Made by a program: the position numbers and the translations under genes. From contig NZ_CP118631.1 of the NCBI RefSeq assembly GCF_028993635.1, positions 248,001 through 312,000 of the forward strand: 64,000 nucleotides of DNA, given 5' to 3'. The notes under the pieces are model-generated. The model ran no database searches. It saw only the letters and a list, made by a program, of their open reading frames with translations, and was not told where the DNA came from. This DNA is from Mucilaginibacter sp. SJ. GTDB taxonomy: Bacteria > Bacteroidota > Bacteroidia > Sphingobacteriales > Sphingobacteriaceae. Shown here one piece after another: positions 28,601 through 35,116 of the stretch (position 1 is the stretch's first letter; every line of letters starts with the position of its first letter).

Positions 28601-29967
28601 AGAATAATGAGTTCGCCAAATACTGCCGCGTTACGCATCCTGGTAGAAACAGTCACTACTTCTTCATCCATCTCCGAAGGACTGATCTGTTTTCTTTTTT
28701 TGACGTGTACCTCGTGCATAATAGCCTCAACAATAATTACGGTCCCGTCCACGATCAGCCCGAAATCGAGCGCCCCCAGGCTCATCAGGTTACCCGATAC
28801 GCCGAATAGGTTCATCAGGATGACCGCGATCAGCATAGCGAGGGGAATTACCGAGGCAACCAGTAAGCCGGCGCGCAGGTTGCCCAGGAAAATGATCAGG
28901 ACGATGAGCACAATGACCATACCTTCGATCAGGTTATGCTCCACCGTTTTAATGGCGTTGTTCACCATTTTGGTCCGGTCCAAAAATGGGTCGATCATCA
29001 CACCTTCCGGCAGCGACTTACGGATCACATTTACCCTTTCTTTCACGCCCGCGATCACTTTATTACTGTTCGCGCCTTTCAGCATCATAACCACCGCGCC
29101 GGCCACCTGCTGGCGGCCGTTCCAGGTCATTGCGCCGTAACGGGCTGCATGATCCAGTTTTACTTCTGCCACATCACGAATGAGCAGCGGTGTGCCGTCG
29201 GCCAGGTTTTTGACAACGATCCGGCCGATGTCATCCAGTGTAGCTACGAGGCCCTCGCTTCGGATGAAGAGTATAGCAGGGCCGCGCTCAATATAAGCGC
29301 CGCCTGTATTGCTGTTGTTCTTTTGAACGGCATTGTATACGTCAGTGAGGGTGACATTATAAGACTTTAGGCGGTTAGGGTTCACGGCGATCTCGTACTG
29401 CTTCAGGTAGCCGCCGAAGCTGGCCACATCGGCCACGCCTTCTACACCTAACAATTGCGGGCGCACGATCCAGTCCTGAATTGTACGCAATTGCATCGCA
29501 TCGTATTTATTTTCGTATCCGGCTTTGGCCCGTACCGAGTATTGGTAAATTTCGCCGAGGCCGGTAGTCACCGGGGCCATTTCGGGTTTGCCGAATGTGG
29601 CAGGTATCTCGTTGGCGATAGTTTGCAGGCGTTCGCTGATCTGCTGGCGTGCCCAGTAAATATCGGCTTTGTCTTTAAACACGATAGTTACTTGAGACAA
29701 GCCAAAGCGGGAAAAGCTGCGGATTTCTTTAATATCAGGGATATTACGGCAGCTTTGTTCTATAGGAAAAGATATGAGGCGTTCCACATCGGGAGCTCCC
29801 AGTGACGGGGAACGTGTGATGATCTGCACCTGGTTATCAGTAATATCCGGTACGGCGTCTATAGGCAGCTTGCGGACTTCGGCGACACCCAATACGATTA
29901 GCCCCAATATAAATAGAGCAACGATAAGTTTATTTCTTACGGAAAACTCAATAATTCTGTTAAGCAT
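25621..29967 (-). CDS. cusA: CusA/CzcA heavy-metal RND transporter fused to a TolC-type outer-membrane channel
   Basis: A polypeptide of 1448 residues. Residues 1 to ~1035 are a full heavy-metal RND pump (LPIDAVPDITDNQVQI at the start; the proton-relay helix DFGLIVDGTVIIVEAI with D, D and E). Residues ~1062-1448 are an outer-membrane efflux protein (TLKAALDTAMKNN ..., coiled-coil repeats, LNQTIIYINALK). At the junction, residues ~1037-1060 form a basic-hydrophobic segment ending S1058-Q-A1060, like a type I signal peptide. Joined CusA-CusC proteins are known in Bacteroidota annotation. It is transcribed ahead of cusB. It most likely exports Cu(I), Ag(I), Co, Zn or Cd; the ion cannot be chosen from sequence alone. 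Confidence 0.92.
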   Translation of the reverse strand: MLNRIIEFSVRNKLIVALFILGLIVLGVAEVRKLPIDAVPDITDNQVQIITRSPSLGAPDVERLISFPIEQSCRNIPDIKEIRSFSRFGLSQVTIVFKDKADIYWARQQISERLQTIANEIPATFGKPEMAPVTTGLGEIYQYSVRAKAGYENKYDAMQLRTIQDWIVRPQLLGVEGVADVASFGGYLKQYEIAVNPNRLKSYNVTLTDVYNAVQKNNSNTGGAYIERGPAILFIRSEGLVATLDDIGRIVVKNLADGTPLLIRDVAEVKLDHAARYGAMTWNGRQQVAGAVVMMLKGANSNKVIAGVKERVNVIRKSLPEGVMIDPFLDRTKMVNNAIKTVEHNLIEGMVIVLIVLIIFLGNLRAGLLVASVIPLAMLIAVILMNLFGVSGNLMSLGALDFGLIVDGTVIIVEAIMHEVHVKKRKQISPSEMDEEVVTVSTRMRNAAVFGELIILIVYIPIFTLQGIEGKMFKPMAQTVAFALIGAFVLSLTYVPVMSSLFLSRKSDNEFNWSDQMIAFFQRHYHRALERAVCMPKTIIAVAAVLFVISVFTLTRLGGEFIPKLEEGDYAVETRVLTGSSLQTSVNAVSQASKILLKKFPEVQEVVGKTGSSEIPTDPMPIDASDMMVILKDKNEWQSAESFDDLTEKMSKELEAIPGVTFGFQYPVQMRFNELMTGARQDVVCKIFGENLDTLALFARKLGSIAQSVKGSRGIYVESVTGMPQIVVRYNRAAIAQYGLNIADVNQVVNTAFAGGVAGIVYDGQKRFDLVVRLAGDQRKQLSDVQNLLIPAPSGNQIPLQQVAAVKIEQGPNQIQREDAQRRIIVGFNVAGRDVQSMVEELQQKAGAQLKLPPGYQVTYGGAFENLNAAKARLSIAVPVSLLLILLMLYLAFGSVKQGLLIFSAVPLSAIGGVLALVLRGMPFSISAGVGFIALFGVAVLNGLVLISEFNRLKASGMTDIKKIVFEGTTLRLRPVLMTASVASLGFLPMALSNGSGAEVQRPLATVVIGGLVTATFLTLFVLPILYMLVEKRALRKLSIKIPFILLISAVCLFAGNSQAQTPVTLKAALDTAMKNNLGLKSERLNAAYLKQNIGTAVTLPKTQLNGEYGNINSAYYDNRLSVVQSVSFPGLYTRQKSLLNEEYKAGQLNVALRENELRRAVAATFYQVLYLKQKQQLLITADSIYTLFLKNAKLRFEKGESNILEKTTAESQRGQILRQTEMVNADLSEALVKFRILLNTVADLEPTSDNFRLPLPVTADTSLSAHPQLQYLNQQQQVSKAQTQVEKAKLLPDLNFGYYNQSFRGTQDVNGNSRFYTGSDRFSSVQVGIAVPIFGGAQRNRVSAARIQEQKAQVDYQAGVQEFQSRYRQAAAELDKYRRLADYDEHINLPNAKTILNTAHQQFIAGQINYLEYTLLINQAMTLRNDYIEAVNSLNQTIIYINALKNK

Positions 29968-29980
29968 GAAATGAATTTCT

Positions 29981-30038
29981 ACTGTTGATAAAAGACAATA
30001 AGCAACCAGGCTGCTTATGACAAGCAGCTATCAACAGT
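29981..30038. repeat. Nested inverted repeat before the RND gene
   Basis: Outer arms ACTGTTGATA (29981-29990) and TATCAACAGT (30029-30038) enclose an inner hairpin ATAAGCA / TGCTTAT (29998-30004 and 30012-30018). The right outer arm overlaps the 3' end of the upstream small gene. It may attenuate or stabilise the leftward transcript between the small gene and the RND pump. Confidence 0.45.
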
Positions 30039-30384
30039 ATGCGGGAGGGCCGCGAAGTACAGGAAGTTCAAAAAAGACCAGCGGAGGGTCGGGTCCTTCG
30101 GGTATCACCCATTTAACAGCAGGTAATTGAATTATCCTTGTCCCGGGGGCAACAGCTGATACCGGTAATATCGTTACCGCGGCATGCTGAAAATCAAAAT
30201 GCAGATCAAACTGGTGGAAGAAAATGTGTTCAATTTTTACATGTTCCAGCGGGTCATGCGGATGATGCCTCGCATGTGTAGCAAGTGTGTCATCCTCATC
30301 TGCATGGTGATGCGGCGTAATGCCATGATATAGCAGCAGGGTGAAACCCAGGAACAATAATATTTTGCTAAACCATTTCACCAT
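30031..30384 (-). CDS. Small His-rich membrane-anchored protein upstream of the efflux genes
   Basis: I do not recognise a named family. From the ATG at 30382-30384 it encodes 117 residues: one hydrophobic segment (residues ~4-20), then a His-rich stretch (GITPHHHADEDD and THARHHPHDPLEHV) and a C-terminus with a Pro-rich ending GPPAYC. Similar small His-rich proteins precede cus-type efflux operons in related genomes (from memory). Metal sensing or chaperoning is plausible but unproven. A longer version would start at a TTG at 30399. Confidence 0.6.
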   Translation of the reverse strand: MVKWFSKILLFLGFTLLLYHGITPHHHADEDDTLATHARHHPHDPLEHVKIEHIFFHQFDLHFDFQHAAVTILPVSAVAPGTRIIQLPAVKWVIPEGPDPPLVFFELPVLRGPPAYC

Positions 30385-30451
30385 ATGCAAATATAGCAAT
30401 ATCTATTGTTCGCGGAGCCCGTTAAATTAACGGCAACCCATTGATTTCAAT

Positions 30452-30466
30452 TTTTTAGACTAAAAA
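30452..30466. promoter_or_regulatory. Odd-length palindrome TTTTTAGACTAAAAA
   Basis: Perfect 7-bp arms around a central A. It lies between the 3' end of hmuS and the start of the small His-rich gene, about 70 bases from the latter's ATG. The core TTAGACTAA also occurs in the hmuY promoter (34806-34814), so it may be an operator, although it could equally be part of the hmuS terminator. Confidence 0.4.
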
Positions 30467-30506
30467 CTATCGGTACAATATGTTCATTAAAAAAGTCAAA
30501 TAAATA

Positions 30507-31523
30507 TTAAGAAATCATGGCCAACACTTCACGCCACTCGTTAAGCTCGGGCAAGCCAGGTTTGCGTTTGCCAAATAGCTGCACAATCATTTCGCCTTCG
30601 GCATCAAAAAGTTCGAGGGAGTTGATGTCGCCATCGTTTGATGGTTTAACCACCTGCCATACGGAGGCCACGGCATCCATACGCAAGTGCAGGTTAAATT
30701 CGGGATCAAGCACATTAAACCAAACATCCATCTCCACTAACCGGGTAACCATACCGGTGTGGATCTGGATGCAGCCCTGGTTGCCTACAAATACCATTAC
30801 GGGTGCTTGTTTTACCGAACAGTTTTGCATTACGGTTTTAAAATCATCCGTGGTAATCTGCTTTGTAAAGCCTGCAGGGGCAAGCCTTAAGGCCTGGGTG
30901 CGGTTAAGGTTAAAACGCTTCAGTAAGCCAAAAAACTCGTGGGTATCCTGTAAAGCTGCCCAGGCTTGTTGAAATGCAGCAACATCAATTTCATCGTCGG
31001 GCAATGAAGGTTTAGCAGGGGCAGGGTCTGGCAATAGAGCAACCACTTGCTGATCTGCTTTGCGGAAACGAGCGACCAGTTCCCGATATTTTTCGGGATT
31101 GCTTTTATCTGTAAGATATATTTTGTGTATTGCCACACCGTTGCCATCAAAAAACTGCAGACTTTTAAGGTTGTTGTCGTCTACAGCAAAGCCTGATTTC
31201 CAATGGCTCATGAATAAGCGAAGATCGATATCCGGGCCTAAAACCAAACCGGCGTGAGGGCCGAATGAAATCTTTTCGTAAACACCTTTGCGCTCATGAA
31301 CGCAATATTCGTTTCGGGTGAGGGCCATTACATAACCTAAAGTGGTGATCTCTTTTAGCAGGTCCTCAAATTTATTTTCAAGAATGATCACGTTTTCGCC
31401 AAGACCGGTCATCAGTAACTCAGCTTCACTAACTTTTAGGGCGGCAGCTATATCCCGGATCCTTTTTCTGGGATTTTCGGCTTTGAAAGCAAGATATTGT
31501 TCTTTTAATGATATGGTTTCCAT
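30507..31523 (-). CDS. hmuS: Hemin-degrading factor, HmuS/ChuS family
   Basis: A cytoplasmic protein of 338 residues, the usual length for HmuS. It binds heme delivered by the ABC transporter and opens or traffics it, releasing iron. It shows the two structural repeats of the family: residues ~25-170 (RIRDIAAALKVSEAELL, GYVMALTRNEYCVHERKGVYE) and ~185-338 (FGLLKRFNLNRTQALRLAPAGF, VFVGNQGCIQIHTGMVTRL, WFNVLDPEFNLHLRMDAVASVWQVVKPS). It is the last gene of the hmuYTUVS operon, 2 bases after hmuV. Confidence 0.93.
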   Translation of the reverse strand: METISLKEQYLAFKAENPRKRIRDIAAALKVSEAELLMTGLGENVIILENKFEDLLKEITTLGYVMALTRNEYCVHERKGVYEKISFGPHAGLVLGPDIDLRLFMSHWKSGFAVDDNNLKSLQFFDGNGVAIHKIYLTDKSNPEKYRELVARFRKADQQVVALLPDPAPAKPSLPDDEIDVAAFQQAWAALQDTHEFFGLLKRFNLNRTQALRLAPAGFTKQITTDDFKTVMQNCSVKQAPVMVFVGNQGCIQIHTGMVTRLVEMDVWFNVLDPEFNLHLRMDAVASVWQVVKPSNDGDINSLELFDAEGEMIVQLFGKRKPGLPELNEWREVLAMIS

Positions 31524-31525
31524 AT

Positions 31526-32341
31526 TTAGCTGTATAAGGTTCTAATTATAGCTTGTGCCTGGTGTACGATCACCTTAGGCATAATGAGTTGTTTAAGTGT
31601 GTTTGGATTGGTAAAAACATCGGCCTCGGTTTCAAAAACATCATAAATGCTTTTGGTATTCAATATCTCGGCAGGAGAGCCGTGGTACCATTTGCGCCCA
31701 TTTTTCAGCATCATGATATTATCGGCATATTGAGCGGCCAGATTAATATCGTGCAAAATGGCTACTACCATAAAACCTTTTTTTGCCAGCATGGCTGCCA
31801 GTGATAGCGTTTGCTGCTGATACAGGATATCCATGCCGGATACCGGTTCATCCAATAATAATAACGCTTCCGGCGTATCCCAGATTTGGGCCAGCACCCG
31901 CGCCAGGTGAACGCGCTGCTGCTCGCCGCCTGATAACGACAGGAATGAGCGTTCGGCCATGCGCGTTGTGCCGGTGATGGCCATTACCTCGTTAATAATA
32001 TCCCAATCGTGTACTGCCGGTTTACTGCCATAGTGCGGGTAGCGGCCCATCTGCACTATCTCCATCGCCAAAAAATCAAGATTAATGATATTTTGCTGAT
32101 TGAGAATAGCACGTTTCAATGCCAGCTCTTTTGCTGAATAATGATTTAAAGCTTTCCCCGACAGCGAGATAGACCCGGTTGATGGTTCTTTTTCGGCGCT
32201 GAGCAAACGCATCAGCGATGATTTCCCTGCTCCATTGGCACCCAGGATCACCGTGATCTCGCCGGGGTGCACCATAAATGATACATCTTTTAACAGGGTA
32301 TGTTTCCCGGTTGTATAAGTTACGTTTTCAACTGTGAGCAT
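31526..32341 (-). CDS. hmuV: Heme ABC transporter ATP-binding protein
   Basis: A 271-residue cytoplasmic ATPase powering heme import through HmuU. The Walker A motif is GANGAGKSS (near residue 35), the signature is LSGGEQQR, and Walker B is LLLLDEP, followed by a switch His in VAILHDINLAAQYAD. The spacing to hmuU upstream (1 base) and hmuS downstream (2 bases) shows tight operon packing. The assignment to heme rather than siderophore uptake rests on the neighbours. Confidence 0.94.
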   Translation of the reverse strand: MLTVENVTYTTGKHTLLKDVSFMVHPGEITVILGANGAGKSSLMRLLSAEKEPSTGSISLSGKALNHYSAKELALKRAILNQQNIINLDFLAMEIVQMGRYPHYGSKPAVHDWDIINEVMAITGTTRMAERSFLSLSGGEQQRVHLARVLAQIWDTPEALLLLDEPVSGMDILYQQQTLSLAAMLAKKGFMVVAILHDINLAAQYADNIMMLKNGRKWYHGSPAEILNTKSIYDVFETEADVFTNPNTLKQLIMPKVIVHQAQAIIRTLYS

Positions 32342-32342
32342 A

Positions 32343-33383
32343 TTACCGGGTAATTTTCTTTTTGTCTTTTATTAAAATATATAAGAAAACGGGCGTACCT
32401 AATAAAGCGGTTATCACACCGATAGGCAACTCGACAGGGGCAACCACTTTGCGGGCTATCATATCGGCCAAAGTGAGGATCAGTGCGCCCATCAAAGCAG
32501 ATGCCGGCAGTACGCGGCGGTTATCTACACCAAAAATCAGCCTTACCATATGTGGTACCAGCAAACCAACAAAGCTGATAATGCCTGATACAGCTACCGA
32601 TGCTCCAACCGCCATAGTAGCCAATACAACCACCCAACGCTTTACACGGCCAACCGGTAAACCCAATTGCTGCGCCTGTGTTTCGCCAAGGGCAAAGGCA
32701 TTAAGGGTTTTAGCCATGGCAGGCAGAAGTATTAATGGAATAAACACTAAAGGTATAAGGCATAAAACAATTTGCCATGTAGCGCCGCCAAGGCTTCCTA
32801 ACAGCCAAAACGTAATGTTACGCAACTGCTGATCATTGGCCATATAAGTAACTAAACCGGTTAAAGCCCCTGCGAGCGCGTTAACAGCTATGCCGGCCAG
32901 CAGCATGGTGGCTACGTTGGGCCGACCATCATTGCGCGAGATCTGGTAAACAACAAATGTGGCAATCCCAGCCCCCGCGAATGAGCCAAAGGCAAGTAAA
33001 TAGTAACCCAGCAAATTGCCCAGGCCGGCCAATAAAGCCGTTTCGGCAGCAATAATGAGTACCGCGAACAACGATGCCCCGGACGAGATCCCGATCAAGC
33101 CCGGTTCGGCCAATGGATTGCGGAAGATGCCCTGTATGGCCGCGCCCGAAATTCCTAACGCCGCACCAACAAGCAGACCCATAATAACGCGCGGCATCCG
33201 TACTATCGTAAGCACTGTATCAAATTGCTCATCAATAGTTGTGTTTTTAAATAACCCTGCCTTTTTTGCGAGTATGAGCAGCACATCCTGAACAGGAATT
33301 TTCATAGCCCCCATACTTAACGACAGAGCCGCTGTAAAAAAAACGCCTGCGCTTAATAATGTATAGATCAGTCCGTTTTTCAT
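32343..33383 (-). CDS. hmuU: Heme ABC transporter permease, FecCD family
   Basis: A 346-residue polytopic inner-membrane permease. FecCD hallmarks are RMPRVIMGLLVGAALGISGAAIQGIFRNPLAEPGLIGISSGAS near residues 60-105 (only parts are diagnostic) and the C-terminal VSGIISFVGLLVPHMVRLIFG with ATP-binding-protein contact. The start codon ATG at 33381-33383 overlaps the stop of hmuT by one base, which implies translational coupling. It forms a channel with HmuV and HmuT. Confidence 0.94.
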   Translation of the reverse strand: MKNGLIYTLLSAGVFFTAALSLSMGAMKIPVQDVLLILAKKAGLFKNTTIDEQFDTVLTIVRMPRVIMGLLVGAALGISGAAIQGIFRNPLAEPGLIGISSGASLFAVLIIAAETALLAGLGNLLGYYLLAFGSFAGAGIATFVVYQISRNDGRPNVATMLLAGIAVNALAGALTGLVTYMANDQQLRNITFWLLGSLGGATWQIVLCLIPLVFIPLILLPAMAKTLNAFALGETQAQQLGLPVGRVKRWVVVLATMAVGASVAVSGIISFVGLLVPHMVRLIFGVDNRRVLPASALMGALILTLADMIARKVVAPVELPIGVITALLGTPVFLYILIKDKKKITR

Positions 33384-34228
33384 TACAGGTTTTTGTTCAG
33401 CGTTATGATGGCCTGGTCAAGCCTTACGCTGAAGTTGATCAAAAGCTCGCCATCCATCTGCACGATTTTTTTGTTTTTACCCGCATTGGTTTGGGCTACG
33501 CCCGGCATTTTTAATACCGCTTCAGTTCCGCCCAAACTGCTCAGGCCAAAATCAAACATCAGGATCACATCTGGATTGGCTTCTATTAACGACTCGGTAG
33601 TGTAAGGCTTAAAGTTGTCGAAACCCTGTGCCGCATTTTTGCCGCCGGCTAAGGATATGATAGCATCGATATTGGTGTGTTGCCCGGCAACCAGCATAAC
33701 ACCGGTACCGCGGGCATAAATGAATAACACTTTTGGTGTTTTATCACTTTTTTTAACACCGGCTAATGCTTTATCTACTTTGGCCTGTGTTTGTTTAGCC
33801 AATGCTTCACCTTTAGCCGCAACCTGGAGCGCGTTAGCTACCGCTTTAATAAAAGCTACCGAGCCACTTACAGAATAATCCTGTTTAATATTCACGAGGT
33901 TAATACCGGCTGAGTGTAGCTGATAGGCTATCTCTTTTGACACACTGCCTTCAGGCGCAAGTATTAGATCGGGCTTGAAAGAAATCAACCCTTCGGCAGA
34001 TACTGTACGGTTCCTGCTTACTTTAGGTAAGGCGGCAACGTAGGCCGGGTAAATACTGGTTACATCAACAGCTACGATACTTTTCCCAAAGCCTAAAGCG
34101 TCGACAGTTTCGGTTAAAGCCCCGCTTAGGGTAATGATTCGCTTAGGGGCGGCTGCGCTGGCTCTTATGCTGAAACCTATCAGTAGGAGAAGGGCGATCC
34201 CTTTTATGTATTTGATAATTAAATTCAT
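33383..34228 (-). CDS. hmuT: Heme ABC transporter substrate-binding protein
   Basis: A 281-residue periplasmic binding protein of the BtuF/HmuT class with a signal peptide at residues 1-25 (ASA). The pattern RIITLSGALTETVDALGFGKSIVAVD followed by LISFKPDLILAPEGSV and IDAIISLAGGKNAAQGFDNFKPYT is typical of the class III fold. It hands heme to HmuUV. It lies 20 bp downstream of hmuY and overlaps hmuU. Confidence 0.92.
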   Translation of the reverse strand: MNLIIKYIKGIALLLLIGFSIRASAAAPKRIITLSGALTETVDALGFGKSIVAVDVTSIYPAYVAALPKVSRNRTVSAEGLISFKPDLILAPEGSVSKEIAYQLHSAGINLVNIKQDYSVSGSVAFIKAVANALQVAAKGEALAKQTQAKVDKALAGVKKSDKTPKVLFIYARGTGVMLVAGQHTNIDAIISLAGGKNAAQGFDNFKPYTTESLIEANPDVILMFDFGLSSLGGTEAVLKMPGVAQTNAGKNKKIVQMDGELLINFSVRLDQAIITLNKNL

Positions 34229-34248
34229 AGTAAATTGGCAGGGCGTTT

Positions 34249-34755
34249 TTAAAGAGCGCTGTAACGGAAGGTATAATTAGCCGAAGCTCCGTCCGATCCG
34301 TCTTTATAGTAGCTATCAATAATTAGTTTATAAAATTTCCCCGCGGCTGTGTGGATAAAGATCACCTTGCCTGGGATAGGGCTGATCTGGTGGGTATCCA
34401 TGTTATAAGTATACCAGCCGTTGCCGCTTCCCCACGGAATGGCTTGCTTGCCTTTTTTATAGCCCGATGCCGGCGCTTTATCGATCTTATCAAATGATGA
34501 GTCCGAAACAATCTGACCTTCGGCTGCACCCTGTACAATAATGCCGGTGTGGTGAAACGAGATATCCCAGCCGGTTTTCACGGTATCAGCCTCGTTTACT
34601 TCAGTTCCTTTTTCGAAATTAAAGTAGGCCATTTTATCAGCCGCGTTAAGATTCCGGATTGTTTTTATGGCGGCGGTTTGCGAAAAGGCATATCCAATAG
34701 GCATTAAGAAGCCGGTTAACAGGAGCCTGTAACTTATTTTTTTAAGGTTGATCAT
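34249..34755 (-). CDS. hmuY: HmuY-family heme-binding protein
   Basis: I chose the ATG at 34753-34755 (MINLKKISYRLLL), which gives a clean signal peptide; the longer frame adds 14 residues of doubtful sense. The protein has 168 residues. HmuY features are MAYFNFEKGTEV near the start, the WDISFHHTGIIV strand, NGWYTYNMDTHQI and the closing GKFYKLIIDSYYKD ... YTFRY. HmuY is a surface hemophore in Porphyromonas that hands heme to HmuR. This copy has a signal peptide without an obvious lipobox, so it may be periplasmic or secreted. It leads the hmuYTUVS operon. Confidence 0.88.
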   Translation of the reverse strand: MINLKKISYRLLLTGFLMPIGYAFSQTAAIKTIRNLNAADKMAYFNFEKGTEVNEADTVKTGWDISFHHTGIIVQGAAEGQIVSDSSFDKIDKAPASGYKKGKQAIPWGSGNGWYTYNMDTHQISPIPGKVIFIHTAAGKFYKLIIDSYYKDGSDGASANYTFRYSAL

Positions 34756-35116
34756 GATCTGAAATTGATTAAATGTGGCATTGATTACGCAAAGCAAACA
34801 TTTAATTAGACTAATTCAAAATAATAAACCGATTTTTATGGACCTGGTATTTTAAGGAAAAGTTAAGCGTTGGCTTTTTGATTTCTAAATGGATTTTTTG
34901 TAAATATTTGATTTTTAAGTGTTTGTATAGGTGTCGTCTCTTTGTTGATCTCCCTGATTCTTACTGTGCTTTATTCATATCTCCAAAAAGGTTAAAACTT
35001 TATCCTTAAACAGTAAAAGAAAATCCCGATTGCGTAAATGATTTCTCATTTCTATAAACGACTTTTGCTTTGTTTATTTAGACTTATTAAAAATAAGAAA
35101 ATGCAATTTATATTCA
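34756..35116. promoter_or_regulatory. Divergent control region of the heme island
   Basis: This 361-bp AT-rich region lies between hmuY (leftward) and the TonB-dependent receptor (rightward). Two matching boxes are present in the same orientation: TTAGACTAATTCAAAATAA at 34806-34824 and TTAGACTTATTAAAAATAA at 35078-35096, 17 of 19 identical. They lie ~50 bases from the hmuY start and ~20 bases from the receptor start. The first is also a perfect palindrome AATTAG-A-CTAATT (34804-34816). They are good candidates for an iron- or heme-responsive operator. No -7 element matches the Bacteroidota consensus without mismatch. Confidence 0.6.

Noticed and set aside
28607..29140. 177-codon frame opposite the RND pump, Ser/Thr-rich
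   Set aside because: Antisense shadow of a conserved gene; low-complexity composition comes from the codons of the pump.
30517..30972. 151-codon plus-strand frame opposite hmuS
   Set aside because: Antisense to a well-supported gene; no recognisable domain.
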